Source of the DNA: Kribbella rubisoli
Lineage (GTDB): Bacteria; Actinomycetota; Actinomycetes; Propionibacteriales; Kribbellaceae
DNA length: 64,000 nucleotides
Reading direction: 5' to 3'
Assembly (NCBI RefSeq): GCF_004217145.1
Contig: NZ_SHKR01000013.1
Location: forward strand, 990,344-1,054,343
Shown here: piece by piece, positions 33,108 through 40,683 of the stretch
Numbering within the stretch: position 1 is the first letter of the stretch
Layout of the letters: every line of letters starts with the position of its first letter
Position numbers and translations under genes: made by a program
Notes under the pieces: model-generated
What the model saw: the letters and a program-made list of their open reading frames with translations, nothing else
What the model was told of the DNA's origin: nothing
The model's database searches: none

Positions 33108-34136
33108 GTGAGCAGCAGAGCGCGGCTGGCGGATATCGCGGCCAAGGCGGGGGTCAGTGAGGCGACGGTCTCGCGGGTACTGAACGGCAAGCCGGGGGTG
33201 GCGGACGAGACGAAACAGTCCGTCCTGACCGCGCTCGACGTCCTCGGGTTCGAACGGCCGACCCGGTTGCGGCGGCGGTCGGCGGGGCTGATCGGGCTGG
33301 TGATGCCGGAGCTGATCAACCCGATCTTCCCGGCGTTCGCCCAGGTGATCGAGTCCGCGCTGTCGCAGCGCGGCTTCACCCCGGTGCTCTGCACACAGTC
33401 ACCCTCCGGAGCCACGGAGGAGGAGTACGTCGAGATGCTGCTCGAGCGCGGCGTCTCCGGAATCATCTTCGTTTCCGGGCTGCACGCCGACACCGGCGCG
33501 GACCACGCCCGGTACCAGGCGCTGGTGGAGCGACGGCTGCCGGTGGTGTTCGTCAACGGCTGGCTGCCGTCGGTCGAGGCGCCGTTCGTGTCGTCGGACG
33601 AGTACGCCGCGATGGAGCTCGCGGTCGCGCATCTCGTTGCCCTCGGCCACCGCCGGATCGGGTTCGCGTCCGGGCCCGAGCGGTTCATCGTCGTCCAGCG
33701 GAAACTGGCCGGGTACCGGACCTCGATGAAGGCGCAGCTGGGGGTGTCGGACGAGGACATCGATCCGATGGTCGCGCTGAGCATGTTCGGGGTCGAGGGT
33801 GGCGAGGCAGCGGGCCGGCAGTTGCTGGATGCGCACGTGACCGCGGTCGTCTGCGGCTCCGACATGATGGCGCTCGGCGTGATCAGGGCCGCCCGCCAGC
33901 GCGGCCTCGCCGTACCGGGCGACTTCTCGGTGGTCGGCTACGACGACGCCCCGATGATGGAGTTCACCGATCCGCCGATGACCACGATCCGCCAACCGGT
34001 GCAGGCGATGGGGCTTGCCGCGGTGCAGTCCTTGCTGGAAGAGGTCCGCGGCCACGCCACGCCGCACACCGAGTTCCTGTTCCGCCCCGAACTGGTCGTC
34101 CGGGGCTCGACGGGTCCGGTCAGAAGGGACATCTGA
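33108..34136 (+). CDS. LacI family transcriptional regulator
   Basis: 342 aa. Helix-turn-helix ARLADIAAKAGVSEATVSRV and hinge in the first 60 residues, then a sugar-binding effector domain ending VVGYDDAPMMEFTDPPMTT. GTG 33108 is chosen over GTG 33099 because it gives the family N-terminal length and the same 7-nt distance from a TACAGT -10 as the paralogue at 13789. It is divergent from msiK, which it could control together with sugar operons elsewhere. Confidence 0.92.
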   Translation: MSSRARLADIAAKAGVSEATVSRVLNGKPGVADETKQSVLTALDVLGFERPTRLRRRSAGLIGLVMPELINPIFPAFAQVIESALSQRGFTPVLCTQSPSGATEEEYVEMLLERGVSGIIFVSGLHADTGADHARYQALVERRLPVVFVNGWLPSVEAPFVSSDEYAAMELAVAHLVALGHRRIGFASGPERFIVVQRKLAGYRTSMKAQLGVSDEDIDPMVALSMFGVEGGEAAGRQLLDAHVTAVVCGSDMMALGVIRAARQRGLAVPGDFSVVGYDDAPMMEFTDPPMTTIRQPVQAMGLAAVQSLLEEVRGHATPHTEFLFRPELVVRGSTGPVRRDI

Positions 34137-34139
34137 GAG

Positions 34140-34184
34140 CTCCGGCCCGGAAACCGTCCCCTGCCGGGCGGCTCCGGGCCGGAG
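34140..34184. terminator. Bidirectional terminator between LacI and snapalysin genes
   Basis: CTCCGGCCCGGA (34140-34151) pairs perfectly with TCCGGGCCGGAG (34173-34184), a 12-bp stem with a 21-nt loop, located between two convergent stop codons (34136 and 34193). Confidence 0.6.
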
Positions 34185-34192
34185 GTTGGGGG

Positions 34193-34885
34193 TTACTTGG
34201 AGGTGTGGAAGGCGGCCAGCGGGAGGCTGGTCTTGCCGTTGGCCCAGAGGGCGTTGACCTTGGAGCGCTCGGTCGAGTCCGGGTACGGGTTGGTGCAGGA
34301 CGGGCCGGGGCCGCCGCCGGACATCAGCTCGGAGCACGGGCCGGAGTAGTGGTCGGGCAGGCCCAGGACGTGGCCGGTCTCGTGCGCCACGATGCGGGTC
34401 TGGTCGTACTCCTGGGACTGGGCGTAGTCGATGAAGACATAGCCGCTGCCGTGGCCGTCGGTGGACGCGTACGAACCGCGCGGGTCGTTGCCCTCGGTGT
34501 AGTAGAAGTCGTAGTTGCTGCCCTCGACGAGCTTCACGTTGCTGACGCTCGAGTTCCAGATCGACGAACTGGACGCGATCTGGGACGCGTAGGTCGGCGC
34601 GTCGACGGCGTACGTGACCGTGACGGCGGTGACCTTCTGGCCGGCCTTGGCCTGCTTGGCCATCTTGGCGCGGGCGGACTTCATCACGGCGTCGTAGAAC
34701 GCCTTGGTGGCGGCTTCGTCCTGCGGCGAGCCGACGTACGCCGCGCGGGTGGCGGCGGTCGAGACGTGCGAGCTGTGCGAATCAGGGGCGGGCGCGGCAG
34801 TCGAGGGGGACGCTGCCAACGCGGGCACGGCCAGCGCGGCGGCGGCAAGCCCCGCGAGACTGGTCAGGATACGGCGATGCGACAT
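34193..34885 (-). CDS. Snapalysin-type secreted zinc metalloprotease (M7)
   Basis: 230 aa. Sec signal peptide at residues 1-31 (MSHRRILTSLAGLAAAALAV, cleavage near ALAA or STAA), a short propeptide, and a catalytic domain with HETGHVLGLPDH. His168 and His172 bind zinc, Glu169 is the base, and the third ligand Asp178 is in the LGLxxD context characteristic of snapalysin. A conserved Cys pair (SGPCSELM, GPSCTNPY) would form a disulfide. ATG 34885 has GAGG 6 nt upstream. Secreted small protease; substrate is milk proteins in the type enzyme, natural target unknown. Confidence 0.92.
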   Translation of the reverse strand: MSHRRILTSLAGLAAAALAVPALAASPSTAAPAPDSHSSHVSTAATRAAYVGSPQDEAATKAFYDAVMKSARAKMAKQAKAGQKVTAVTVTYAVDAPTYASQIASSSSIWNSSVSNVKLVEGSNYDFYYTEGNDPRGSYASTDGHGSGYVFIDYAQSQEYDQTRIVAHETGHVLGLPDHYSGPCSELMSGGGPGPSCTNPYPDSTERSKVNALWANGKTSLPLAAFHTSK

Positions 34886-35048
34886 GGAGGGCCTCACTCC
34901 GAATCGGTGGCGGATAGCGACGGGCGGATTACCGATCGCCACCATCGGATGCTCCCAAGCCCCCAGGAATTCCGCATCAGATCGCAGAAAACCCAGGGGA
35001 TAACCCGCGAATCACGACCGCCGTTCTATGCCGGCCATAGCTCCGGTC

Positions 35049-35927
35049 CTATGGGTGTTCGAGCAGGAACGCGCGCAGGTCGGCGGCGATCTCGGCGGGG
35101 TACTCACCGCTGATTGCGTGCGAGGCGTCCGGATAGAACGCGACGGTCTTGGTCCGCAATGCCCTCTCCGCAGTACTGCGGGCGGTCGCCGGGCGATGCA
35201 TCACCGAGCGGCCGGCGATGATCGCGAGCACCGGCATCGGGAGCGCGGCCAGCTGCTCTTCGGTGATCCGGCGTGGTTGCGGCTGACGGATCGTGTAGTT
35301 CTTCATGCCGGACTCGATCATGTCTGCCACCGGCACCTGTTCGACCGGCTTCCCGCCTGCCGTGTACGAGTTGAACCGGTCCCGCCATGACCGCGGCAGC
35401 CACTTCACCGCAGCCGGCAGCGACCTCAACACGGTGCCGAGCGGTATTCCGTCGTACACGTTGACCGCATCCAGCGCCGTGACAGTCGCAACCCGTTCCG
35501 GCCGCCGCACGGCGAGATTCATCGCAGTCCAGCCGCCAATCGACAGCCCGAGCAGGTTGAACCGCTGCTCCGGCAGGGCTTCGAGCGTCTGGTCCAGCCA
35601 GGCAGCCTTGTCCTCGTCGGAGCTGATCGGCTTGGTCTGGGCGCTCATCCCCGGCTCGCCGAGCAGGTCGATCGCGTAGACGTCGGTGATCGCCAACAGA
35701 CGCTTCAGCAGATCGGCCCAAACCGGGGTGCCTGATGACGTACCGGGCAGCAGGACGAGTGGGGCCGGTCCTGGCGCGCCGGTGAACCTGTACACGCGGA
35801 CCTCGCCGTACTCCGTGCTCACATCGCGAACGGCTGCCGGCGTGGGAAGGTCCCGCATCGCCGCGTCGTACTTGCCGCGATAGTCCTCGCGCCCGGCGGC
35901 GCTACTCCAAGTGCCGATCCTTGGCAT
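35049..35927 (-). CDS. Alpha/beta-fold hydrolase
   Basis: 292 aa. Oxyanion-hole region VLLPGTSSG, nucleophile elbow GLSIG (Ser129), and a C-terminal catalytic His in PDASHAISGEYP. The Asp is probably within the segment LAIIAGRSVMHRP or just before it. AGGAGAG 5 nt before ATG 35927 sets the start. It is divergent from a TetR gene with a shared nested palindrome, so it is probably that regulator's target. Substrate is unknown; no signal peptide. Confidence 0.88.
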   Translation of the reverse strand: MPRIGTWSSAAGREDYRGKYDAAMRDLPTPAAVRDVSTEYGEVRVYRFTGAPGPAPLVLLPGTSSGTPVWADLLKRLLAITDVYAIDLLGEPGMSAQTKPISSDEDKAAWLDQTLEALPEQRFNLLGLSIGGWTAMNLAVRRPERVATVTALDAVNVYDGIPLGTVLRSLPAAVKWLPRSWRDRFNSYTAGGKPVEQVPVADMIESGMKNYTIRQPQPRRITEEQLAALPMPVLAIIAGRSVMHRPATARSTAERALRTKTVAFYPDASHAISGEYPAEIAADLRAFLLEHP

Positions 35928-35936
35928 GATCTCTCC

Positions 35937-35971
35937 TAACCGAGTGGTAGGTAATCCCACCATACGGTAAG
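35937..35971. promoter_or_regulatory. Nested palindromic operator between hydrolase and TetR genes
   Basis: An inner dyad, TGGTAGGTAATCCCACCA (35945-35962), pairs TGGT-x-GG with CC-x-ACCA. An outer pair, CTAACCG (35937-35943) with CGGTAAG (35965-35971), flanks it. It lies within the 52-bp gap between the two divergent starts. Confidence 0.6.
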
Positions 35972-35979
35972 TTGACGTC

Positions 35980-36561
35980 ATGCCTTCAGCGCGTGGCCGG
36001 AATCTCACGTTCACCGAGGAAGCGCGCCGGGCGCAGCTGCTCGACGTCACCACCGAACTGGTTGCCGACCACGGCTACGCCGCGACGTCGCTCGGGCGGA
36101 TCGCAGAGAGCGCCGGTATCACGAAGGCGGGAGTGCTGTATCACTTCCCGTCGAAGCAGGCCCTGGTTGAGGCTGCTCATGCGCGGGTGCTGTCGGAGCT
36201 GGTGGAGGCGGTCGGGGCGGCCGTGGATGCTGCGGGGCCGGCCGACGCGCCGGCGGCGTACATCCGGGCGATGGTCGGGCATCTGCGGGAGCGGCCGCGG
36301 CATGTGCGGATGATCGTCGAGGCGATGACGTCGGTCGCGCCGCTGACCGATTCGAAGGCGCGGTGGTCGGCTGTGGCGGACCTGATCGCCGCGGCCCGCG
36401 ACGCACGCAGGCTCACCGGGGAGGTGGATCTCCGGTCGGCCGCGCTGGTGATCGGTGGCGGGATCGACGCGATCGTGTCCGAGTCGCTGGGCGATCCGGA
36501 GTACGACGCAGCAGCCGCCGCCGAGCTACTCGTCAGCGTTGTGGAGCGTGGGTTGTTATGA
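35980..36561 (+). CDS. TetR family transcriptional regulator
   Basis: 193 aa. TetR helix-turn-helix at residues about 15-62 (LLDVTTELVADHGYAATSLG, then SAGITKAGVLYHFPSKQALV), helical C-terminal domain. It probably controls the divergent hydrolase. Its last 6 bp overlap the convergent soxR gene. Confidence 0.9.
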   Translation: MPSARGRNLTFTEEARRAQLLDVTTELVADHGYAATSLGRIAESAGITKAGVLYHFPSKQALVEAAHARVLSELVEAVGAAVDAAGPADAPAAYIRAMVGHLRERPRHVRMIVEAMTSVAPLTDSKARWSAVADLIAAARDARRLTGEVDLRSAALVIGGGIDAIVSESLGDPEYDAAAAAELLVSVVERGLL

Positions 36562-37032
36562 CTCGCCGGGGATGCCGACGTTGAGGAGGCGGGCGCCGGG
36601 GCCTCGGGTGGCCAGGCGGTCTTCCTTGTTGTAGAGGTTGCAGCGCTGGAGGCTGAGGCAGCCGCAGCCGATACACGTGTCGAGGTCGTCGCGGAGGCGC
36701 TCGAGCTCGGCGATGCGTTCGTCGAGGCGGCTGCGCCACGTCTTCGACAGCTTGCTCCAGTCGGCGCGCGTCGGCGTACGGTCCTCGGGCAGCGAATCCA
36801 GCGCGCCCTTGATCTCCGCGAGCGCCAGACCGACCCGCTGGGCCGCCTGCACGAACGCGATCCGCCGCAGCGTGCTTCGCTGGTACTGACGCTGGTTGCC
36901 GGCCGTACGCCGGGACGCGATCAGGCCCTGGTCCTCGTAGAACCGCAACGCCGACGCGGCCACCCCGGACCGATGTGCGATCTCCCCGATCGAGAGCCAA
37001 TGCTCTTTGCTGGGGACGTTCTCCTCCGCCAT
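36556..37032 (-). CDS. soxR: SoxR redox-sensing MerR-family regulator
   Basis: 158 aa. MerR helix-turn-helix at residues 12-50 (LSIGEIAHRSGVAASALRFY), dimerisation helix, and the [2Fe-2S] cluster motif C-x2-C-x-C-x5-C at Cys120, 123, 125 and 131 (CIGCGCLSLQRC). In actinobacteria SoxR senses redox-active compounds and usually controls a small oxidoreductase/efflux regulon; no obvious target gene is adjacent except the divergent helicase, 386 bp away. Confidence 0.93.
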   Translation of the reverse strand: MAEENVPSKEHWLSIGEIAHRSGVAASALRFYEDQGLIASRRTAGNQRQYQRSTLRRIAFVQAAQRVGLALAEIKGALDSLPEDRTPTRADWSKLSKTWRSRLDERIAELERLRDDLDTCIGCGCLSLQRCNLYNKEDRLATRGPGARLLNVGIPGES

Positions 37033-37184
37033 ACCGCCACCCTAGGACGGCGTTCCAAGAACTCAACCACGCTTGAACTGTGCGAGGTGGGTGCCGGGAG
37101 CACCAGTCGGCTGGGTGGTCTGGTCATCGGCGCGTCGTCGGCGGCCTGGTCGGCGGCGTGGTCAGGGGCGCCGTCACGATCGGT

Positions 37185-37418
37185 TATACTTTTCTCGTGT
37201 CGGTGCGCGCGTCGCGTCACCAGAGATGTTCCCAGGCGCTCCGACCCGTCGGTTTCAGCATCCGCTGAGAGTCCGGCGACATGGGTGCAACGCGATAGCA
37301 CCCGCAGGTCGATGCCCGTCTCCTGCTGAGCACGTTGTCCGATCAGGATTTCCTGACCGGCGTTTCCGTGCGGCTGCGAACCGGCGCCATTCGTCCGTGA
37401 AACTGAGAGAGAGTTTGC
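37185..37418 (+). promoter_or_regulatory. Promoter and long structured 5' leader of the DEAD-box helicase gene
   Basis: A near-perfect -10, TATACT, lies at 37185-37190, which puts transcription start about 220 nt before the GTG at 37419. The leader can fold into several hairpins, e.g. GGGTGC with GCACCC near 37282-37302, and TCAGGA-TT-TCCTGA near 37342-37355. Long leaders are known for cold-shock DEAD-box helicase mRNAs. No ORF of note is inside. Confidence 0.45.
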
Positions 37419-39431
37419 GTGACCCAGCACCACCAGCAGGACGAGTCCGCCGACGGGCGGGCCAAGAAGCCCCGGCACAAGAAGTACCAGAACCAGTCGT
37501 ACGGCGAACGCCTCGCCGCGAACGCCTCGTACGAAGCACCGCGCGAGGACAGCAAGCCGGTGAAGGGCTACCGCTCCGAGCCGGCCCGCCCGGACCGCGG
37601 CCAGCGCAGCTATGACCGCACCGACGACCGCTCCGGCGAGCGCAGCCGCGACGAGCGCCCGCGCTACGAGAACCGCAACCGCGACGACCGTCCGCAGTAC
37701 AACCGTGACAGCCGCGACGACCGTCCGGCGCCGCGTCGTGACGACCGGCCGCAGTTCAACCGGGACGAGCGTCCGCGCTTCAACCGCGACGACCGTCCGC
37801 AGTACAGCCGGGACAGCCGTGACAACCGGGACAACCGTGGCGACCGTGGCGACAAGCCGCAGTACAACCGGCCCGAGCGCACGGACCGCCGCGACGACCG
37901 TGGCGACCGGCCGCAGTTCCGGCGCGACGACAAGCCGCGGTTCGACCGCGACGAGCGTCCCCGGTTCGAGCGCAGCGAGCGTCCGTCGTACCAGCGCGAC
38001 GACCGTTCGTCGTACCGGCGGGACGACAAGCCGTTCGAGCGGCGTCCGTCGCAGGACGCGCGCCGCGGCGAGTTCGAGGAGCAGCCGGTGGACCTCGGCA
38101 CTGTTGCCGATGACAACCAGTTCGCCGCGCTCGGTCTCGCGCCACGGCTTGTGCAGCGGCTGGCCCGCGACGGCATCACCGCGCCGTTCCCGATCCAGAC
38201 CGCGACCATCCCGGACGCGCTGGCCGGCAAGGACGTGCTCGGTCGCGGCCAGACCGGTTCCGGCAAGACCCTCGGCTTCGGGCTCCCGACGCTCATGCGT
38301 CTGGCCGGCGGCCACACCGAGTCGCGCCGCCCGCGCGGGATGATCCTGGTCCCGACCCGTGAGCTCGCGATGCAGGTGCACGACGCCCTCGAGCCGCTCG
38401 CGCACGTGATGAACGTGTCGCTCAAGCTGATCGCCGGTGGGCTGCCGTACCCGAAGCAGATCGAGTCGCTGCGTCGTGGCGTCGACCTGCTGATCGCCAC
38501 CCCGGGCCGTCTGATCGACCTGTGCGAGCAGGGTGCGGCCGACCTCGGCGCCGTGGAGATCGCGGTGCTCGACGAGGCCGACCACATGTGCGACATGGGC
38601 TTCATGCCGGCGGTCACCACGCTGCTCGACATGACGCCGCCGGAGGGTCAGCGCCTGCTGTTCTCGGCGACGCTGGACAACGACGTCGACAAGATCGTGA
38701 AGACCTACCTGAAGGACCCGGTGCAGCACTCGACCGAGTCCGGCCAGGCCTCGGTCAGCACGATGGAGCACCACCTGCTGGTGATCGAGCCTGGTCACAA
38801 GCAGTCGCTGACCGCCGAGCTTGCCAGCCGGGACGGCCGGACCATCGTGTTCGTCCGGACCAAGCTGGGCGCCGACCGGATCGCCACCCAGTTGCGCGAC
38901 CGTGGCGTGATGGCCGCGGCGCTGCACGGCGGCCTGACCCAGGGTGTCCGCAACCGGACGCTGGACCAGTTCAAGGACGGTTCGGTGCCGGTGCTCGTGG
39001 CAACGGATGTCGCGGCTCGTGGCATCCACGTCGACGACGTCGGCCTGGTGGTTCAGGCTGACCCGCCGGCCGAGCACAAGGACTACCTGCACCGCGCCGG
39101 TCGTACGGCGCGCGCCGGTGGCAAGGGCGCCGTCGTCACCCTCCTGCTGCCGCACCAGCGGCGCGGGATGATCCGGATGGCCGAGACCGCCGGCGTCAAG
39201 GCCGAGCCGGTTCGGGCCCGTCCGGGTGACGAGTTGGTCACCGAGCTGACCGGCGGCACCAAGCCGTCCGGGTACCCGGTGAAGCTCCCGGCCCCGAAGC
39301 CGCAGCGCTTCGCCAAGGGCGGCGGCAAGCGGTTCGGCGGCAGCAGCCGTCCGGGCCGTGGTCAGGGCGGCAACGGCGGCCCGCGTCGCAGCGGCCCGCG
39401 CCGTACCGACGGAAAGTCCTACCAGCACTGA
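37419..39431 (+). CDS. DEAD-box RNA helicase with Arg/Asp-repeat N-terminus
   Basis: 670 aa. Residues about 35-215 are low complexity, built from repeats such as RDDRPQYNRDSRDDRP and DERPRF. The helicase core follows: Q motif FPIQ, motif I GQTGSGKT (about 277), II DEAD (about 384), III SAT (about 413), and VI HRAGRTARAG (about 557). A basic Gly/Arg tail (GGSSRPGRGQGGNGGPRRSG) ends it. It unwinds RNA, probably in ribosome assembly or RNA decay in the cold. The charged arms are the kind that bind RNA and favour condensates (inference). GTG start with GAGAGAG about 7 nt before it. Confidence 0.93.
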   Translation: MTQHHQQDESADGRAKKPRHKKYQNQSYGERLAANASYEAPREDSKPVKGYRSEPARPDRGQRSYDRTDDRSGERSRDERPRYENRNRDDRPQYNRDSRDDRPAPRRDDRPQFNRDERPRFNRDDRPQYSRDSRDNRDNRGDRGDKPQYNRPERTDRRDDRGDRPQFRRDDKPRFDRDERPRFERSERPSYQRDDRSSYRRDDKPFERRPSQDARRGEFEEQPVDLGTVADDNQFAALGLAPRLVQRLARDGITAPFPIQTATIPDALAGKDVLGRGQTGSGKTLGFGLPTLMRLAGGHTESRRPRGMILVPTRELAMQVHDALEPLAHVMNVSLKLIAGGLPYPKQIESLRRGVDLLIATPGRLIDLCEQGAADLGAVEIAVLDEADHMCDMGFMPAVTTLLDMTPPEGQRLLFSATLDNDVDKIVKTYLKDPVQHSTESGQASVSTMEHHLLVIEPGHKQSLTAELASRDGRTIVFVRTKLGADRIATQLRDRGVMAAALHGGLTQGVRNRTLDQFKDGSVPVLVATDVAARGIHVDDVGLVVQADPPAEHKDYLHRAGRTARAGGKGAVVTLLLPHQRRGMIRMAETAGVKAEPVRARPGDELVTELTGGTKPSGYPVKLPAPKPQRFAKGGGKRFGGSSRPGRGQGGNGGPRRSGPRRTDGKSYQH

Positions 39432-39439
39432 TTGCAGAC

Positions 39440-39475
39440 GGCCCTGATTCCCTTGTACTCAAGGGGATCAGGGCC
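39440..39475. terminator. Strong bidirectional terminator
   Basis: GGCCCTGATTCCCTTG (39440-39455) pairs with CAAGGGGATCAGGGCC (39460-39475), a 16-bp stem with one G-U and a TACT loop. It lies between the convergent helicase and PLP-enzyme genes. Confidence 0.85.
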
Positions 39476-39478
39476 GAC

Positions 39479-40567
39479 TCATGTCAGGACGGCCCACAGC
39501 CGGGCGAGGATCGTCGCGATCTCGTCGCCGTCCAGCGGGACGAGCTCGAGCATCAGTTCGCCCTCGGCCATCCGGTCGGTCATCACGTAGATCGACGGCG
39601 TACCGGCCTCGAGCTCGGTCGCGACGCGTTTCGCGTCGGCGACCTTGAGCAGGACCCGCGAGATCTGCAGCCCGGTCGGGTCCTTCACCACCTCGGCGAT
39701 GACATCGGGGATCCGGGAGGCCGCGTCGACGAACGCGTCGACCTTCGCGAGCTCGTCCGCCTCCCATTTCACCCGGTCGAACGCCTGCCACTCCTCGAGG
39801 GCCGCGAGCACGCCGACGATCGCCTCCTTCGTCGGCTTCATCACCCGTCCGATGCCCTTCTCCTGGGCCCGCAGCGCCTGCACCAGCGGCCAACTCCCGG
39901 CGACCAGCCCCGCGGTCGGCGAGCCGAGGTACTTCTGCCCGCTCACCAGCACCAGATCCGCGCCGGTCGCCAGCAGGTCCGCGATCCGCGGGAACTGCGC
40001 TGCCGCATCGACGATCGCCGGTACGCCGCGACGATGCGCGGCACGGACCGCGGCGACGAGGTCGATCGGCTCGCCGTGGGTCAGCCGGGACGACACCAGC
40101 ATCAGGCACGCCACATCCGGCCCGTCGAGCTCGTCCTCCAGCTCGGCGATCGTGCAACCGTTCTCGTCGCCGGCCAGGTCGACCTGCGCGCCGGCGAGCC
40201 GGATCCCCTGCAGGTTGGTGTGTCCGTAGTCGATCACCTGACAGGCCGGCAGGACGACGCGGTTGTGCATATCGCTTGCGTCCGGCAACGCCGCAGTACG
40301 CCGGGGATCGCCGCCGGTCATCGTGGCGGCGACCGCGAGGGTGATGCCGGCCGCGGTGCAGTGCACGACCGCGCCGGCCTGGGCCCCTGTTACCTGTGCG
40401 ATGGCCTCGCTGGCACGATCGCCGAGCTCGTCCATCACGAAGAATTCGGGCAGTGCCTGTGCGACAGCCTCCGCCACCCCGTCGGAACTCCGGGACACCC
40501 CGAGCGGGGTAAACGTCCCCTTGGCGTTGATCACCACACTCAAGCGGTAACGCTCATGAATGGTCAT
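39479..40567 (-). CDS. SelA/DgaE-like PLP-dependent enzyme
   Basis: 362 aa. Fold-type I PLP enzyme of the SelA-like group. The Schiff-base lysine is in SGQKYLGSPTAG, and the upstream IVDAAAQFPR supplies the pyridine-binding Asp. VINAKGTFTPLG and CTAAGITLAVAATM are typical of the D-glucosaminate-6-phosphate ammonia-lyase/selenocysteine-synthase-like family. No tRNA-Sec genes are here, so a sugar-amino or amino-acid lyase is more likely than SelA. The start is uncertain: ATG 40567 fits the family N-terminus; GTG 40591 and TTG 40600 are possible. Confidence 0.8.
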   Translation of the reverse strand: MTIHERYRLSVVINAKGTFTPLGVSRSSDGVAEAVAQALPEFFVMDELGDRASEAIAQVTGAQAGAVVHCTAAGITLAVAATMTGGDPRRTAALPDASDMHNRVVLPACQVIDYGHTNLQGIRLAGAQVDLAGDENGCTIAELEDELDGPDVACLMLVSSRLTHGEPIDLVAAVRAAHRRGVPAIVDAAAQFPRIADLLATGADLVLVSGQKYLGSPTAGLVAGSWPLVQALRAQEKGIGRVMKPTKEAIVGVLAALEEWQAFDRVKWEADELAKVDAFVDAASRIPDVIAEVVKDPTGLQISRVLLKVADAKRVATELEAGTPSIYVMTDRMAEGELMLELVPLDGDEIATILARLWAVLT

Positions 40568-40683
40568 GGTGATGCAGAGCGTAGTGGTCACGGACAGCAA
40601 TTGGCGAGAGTCTGGACGTGAGTTCTTGACCCGAATGCTACTGGTGAGTCATTCTCACTTTTACCCCATCTGAGGAGGGAACC

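Noticed and set aside
39479..40567. Selenocysteine synthase (SelA)
   Set aside because: Shorter than true SelA, with no selB, selD or tRNA-Sec genes visible; the DgaE-like lyase group fits better.
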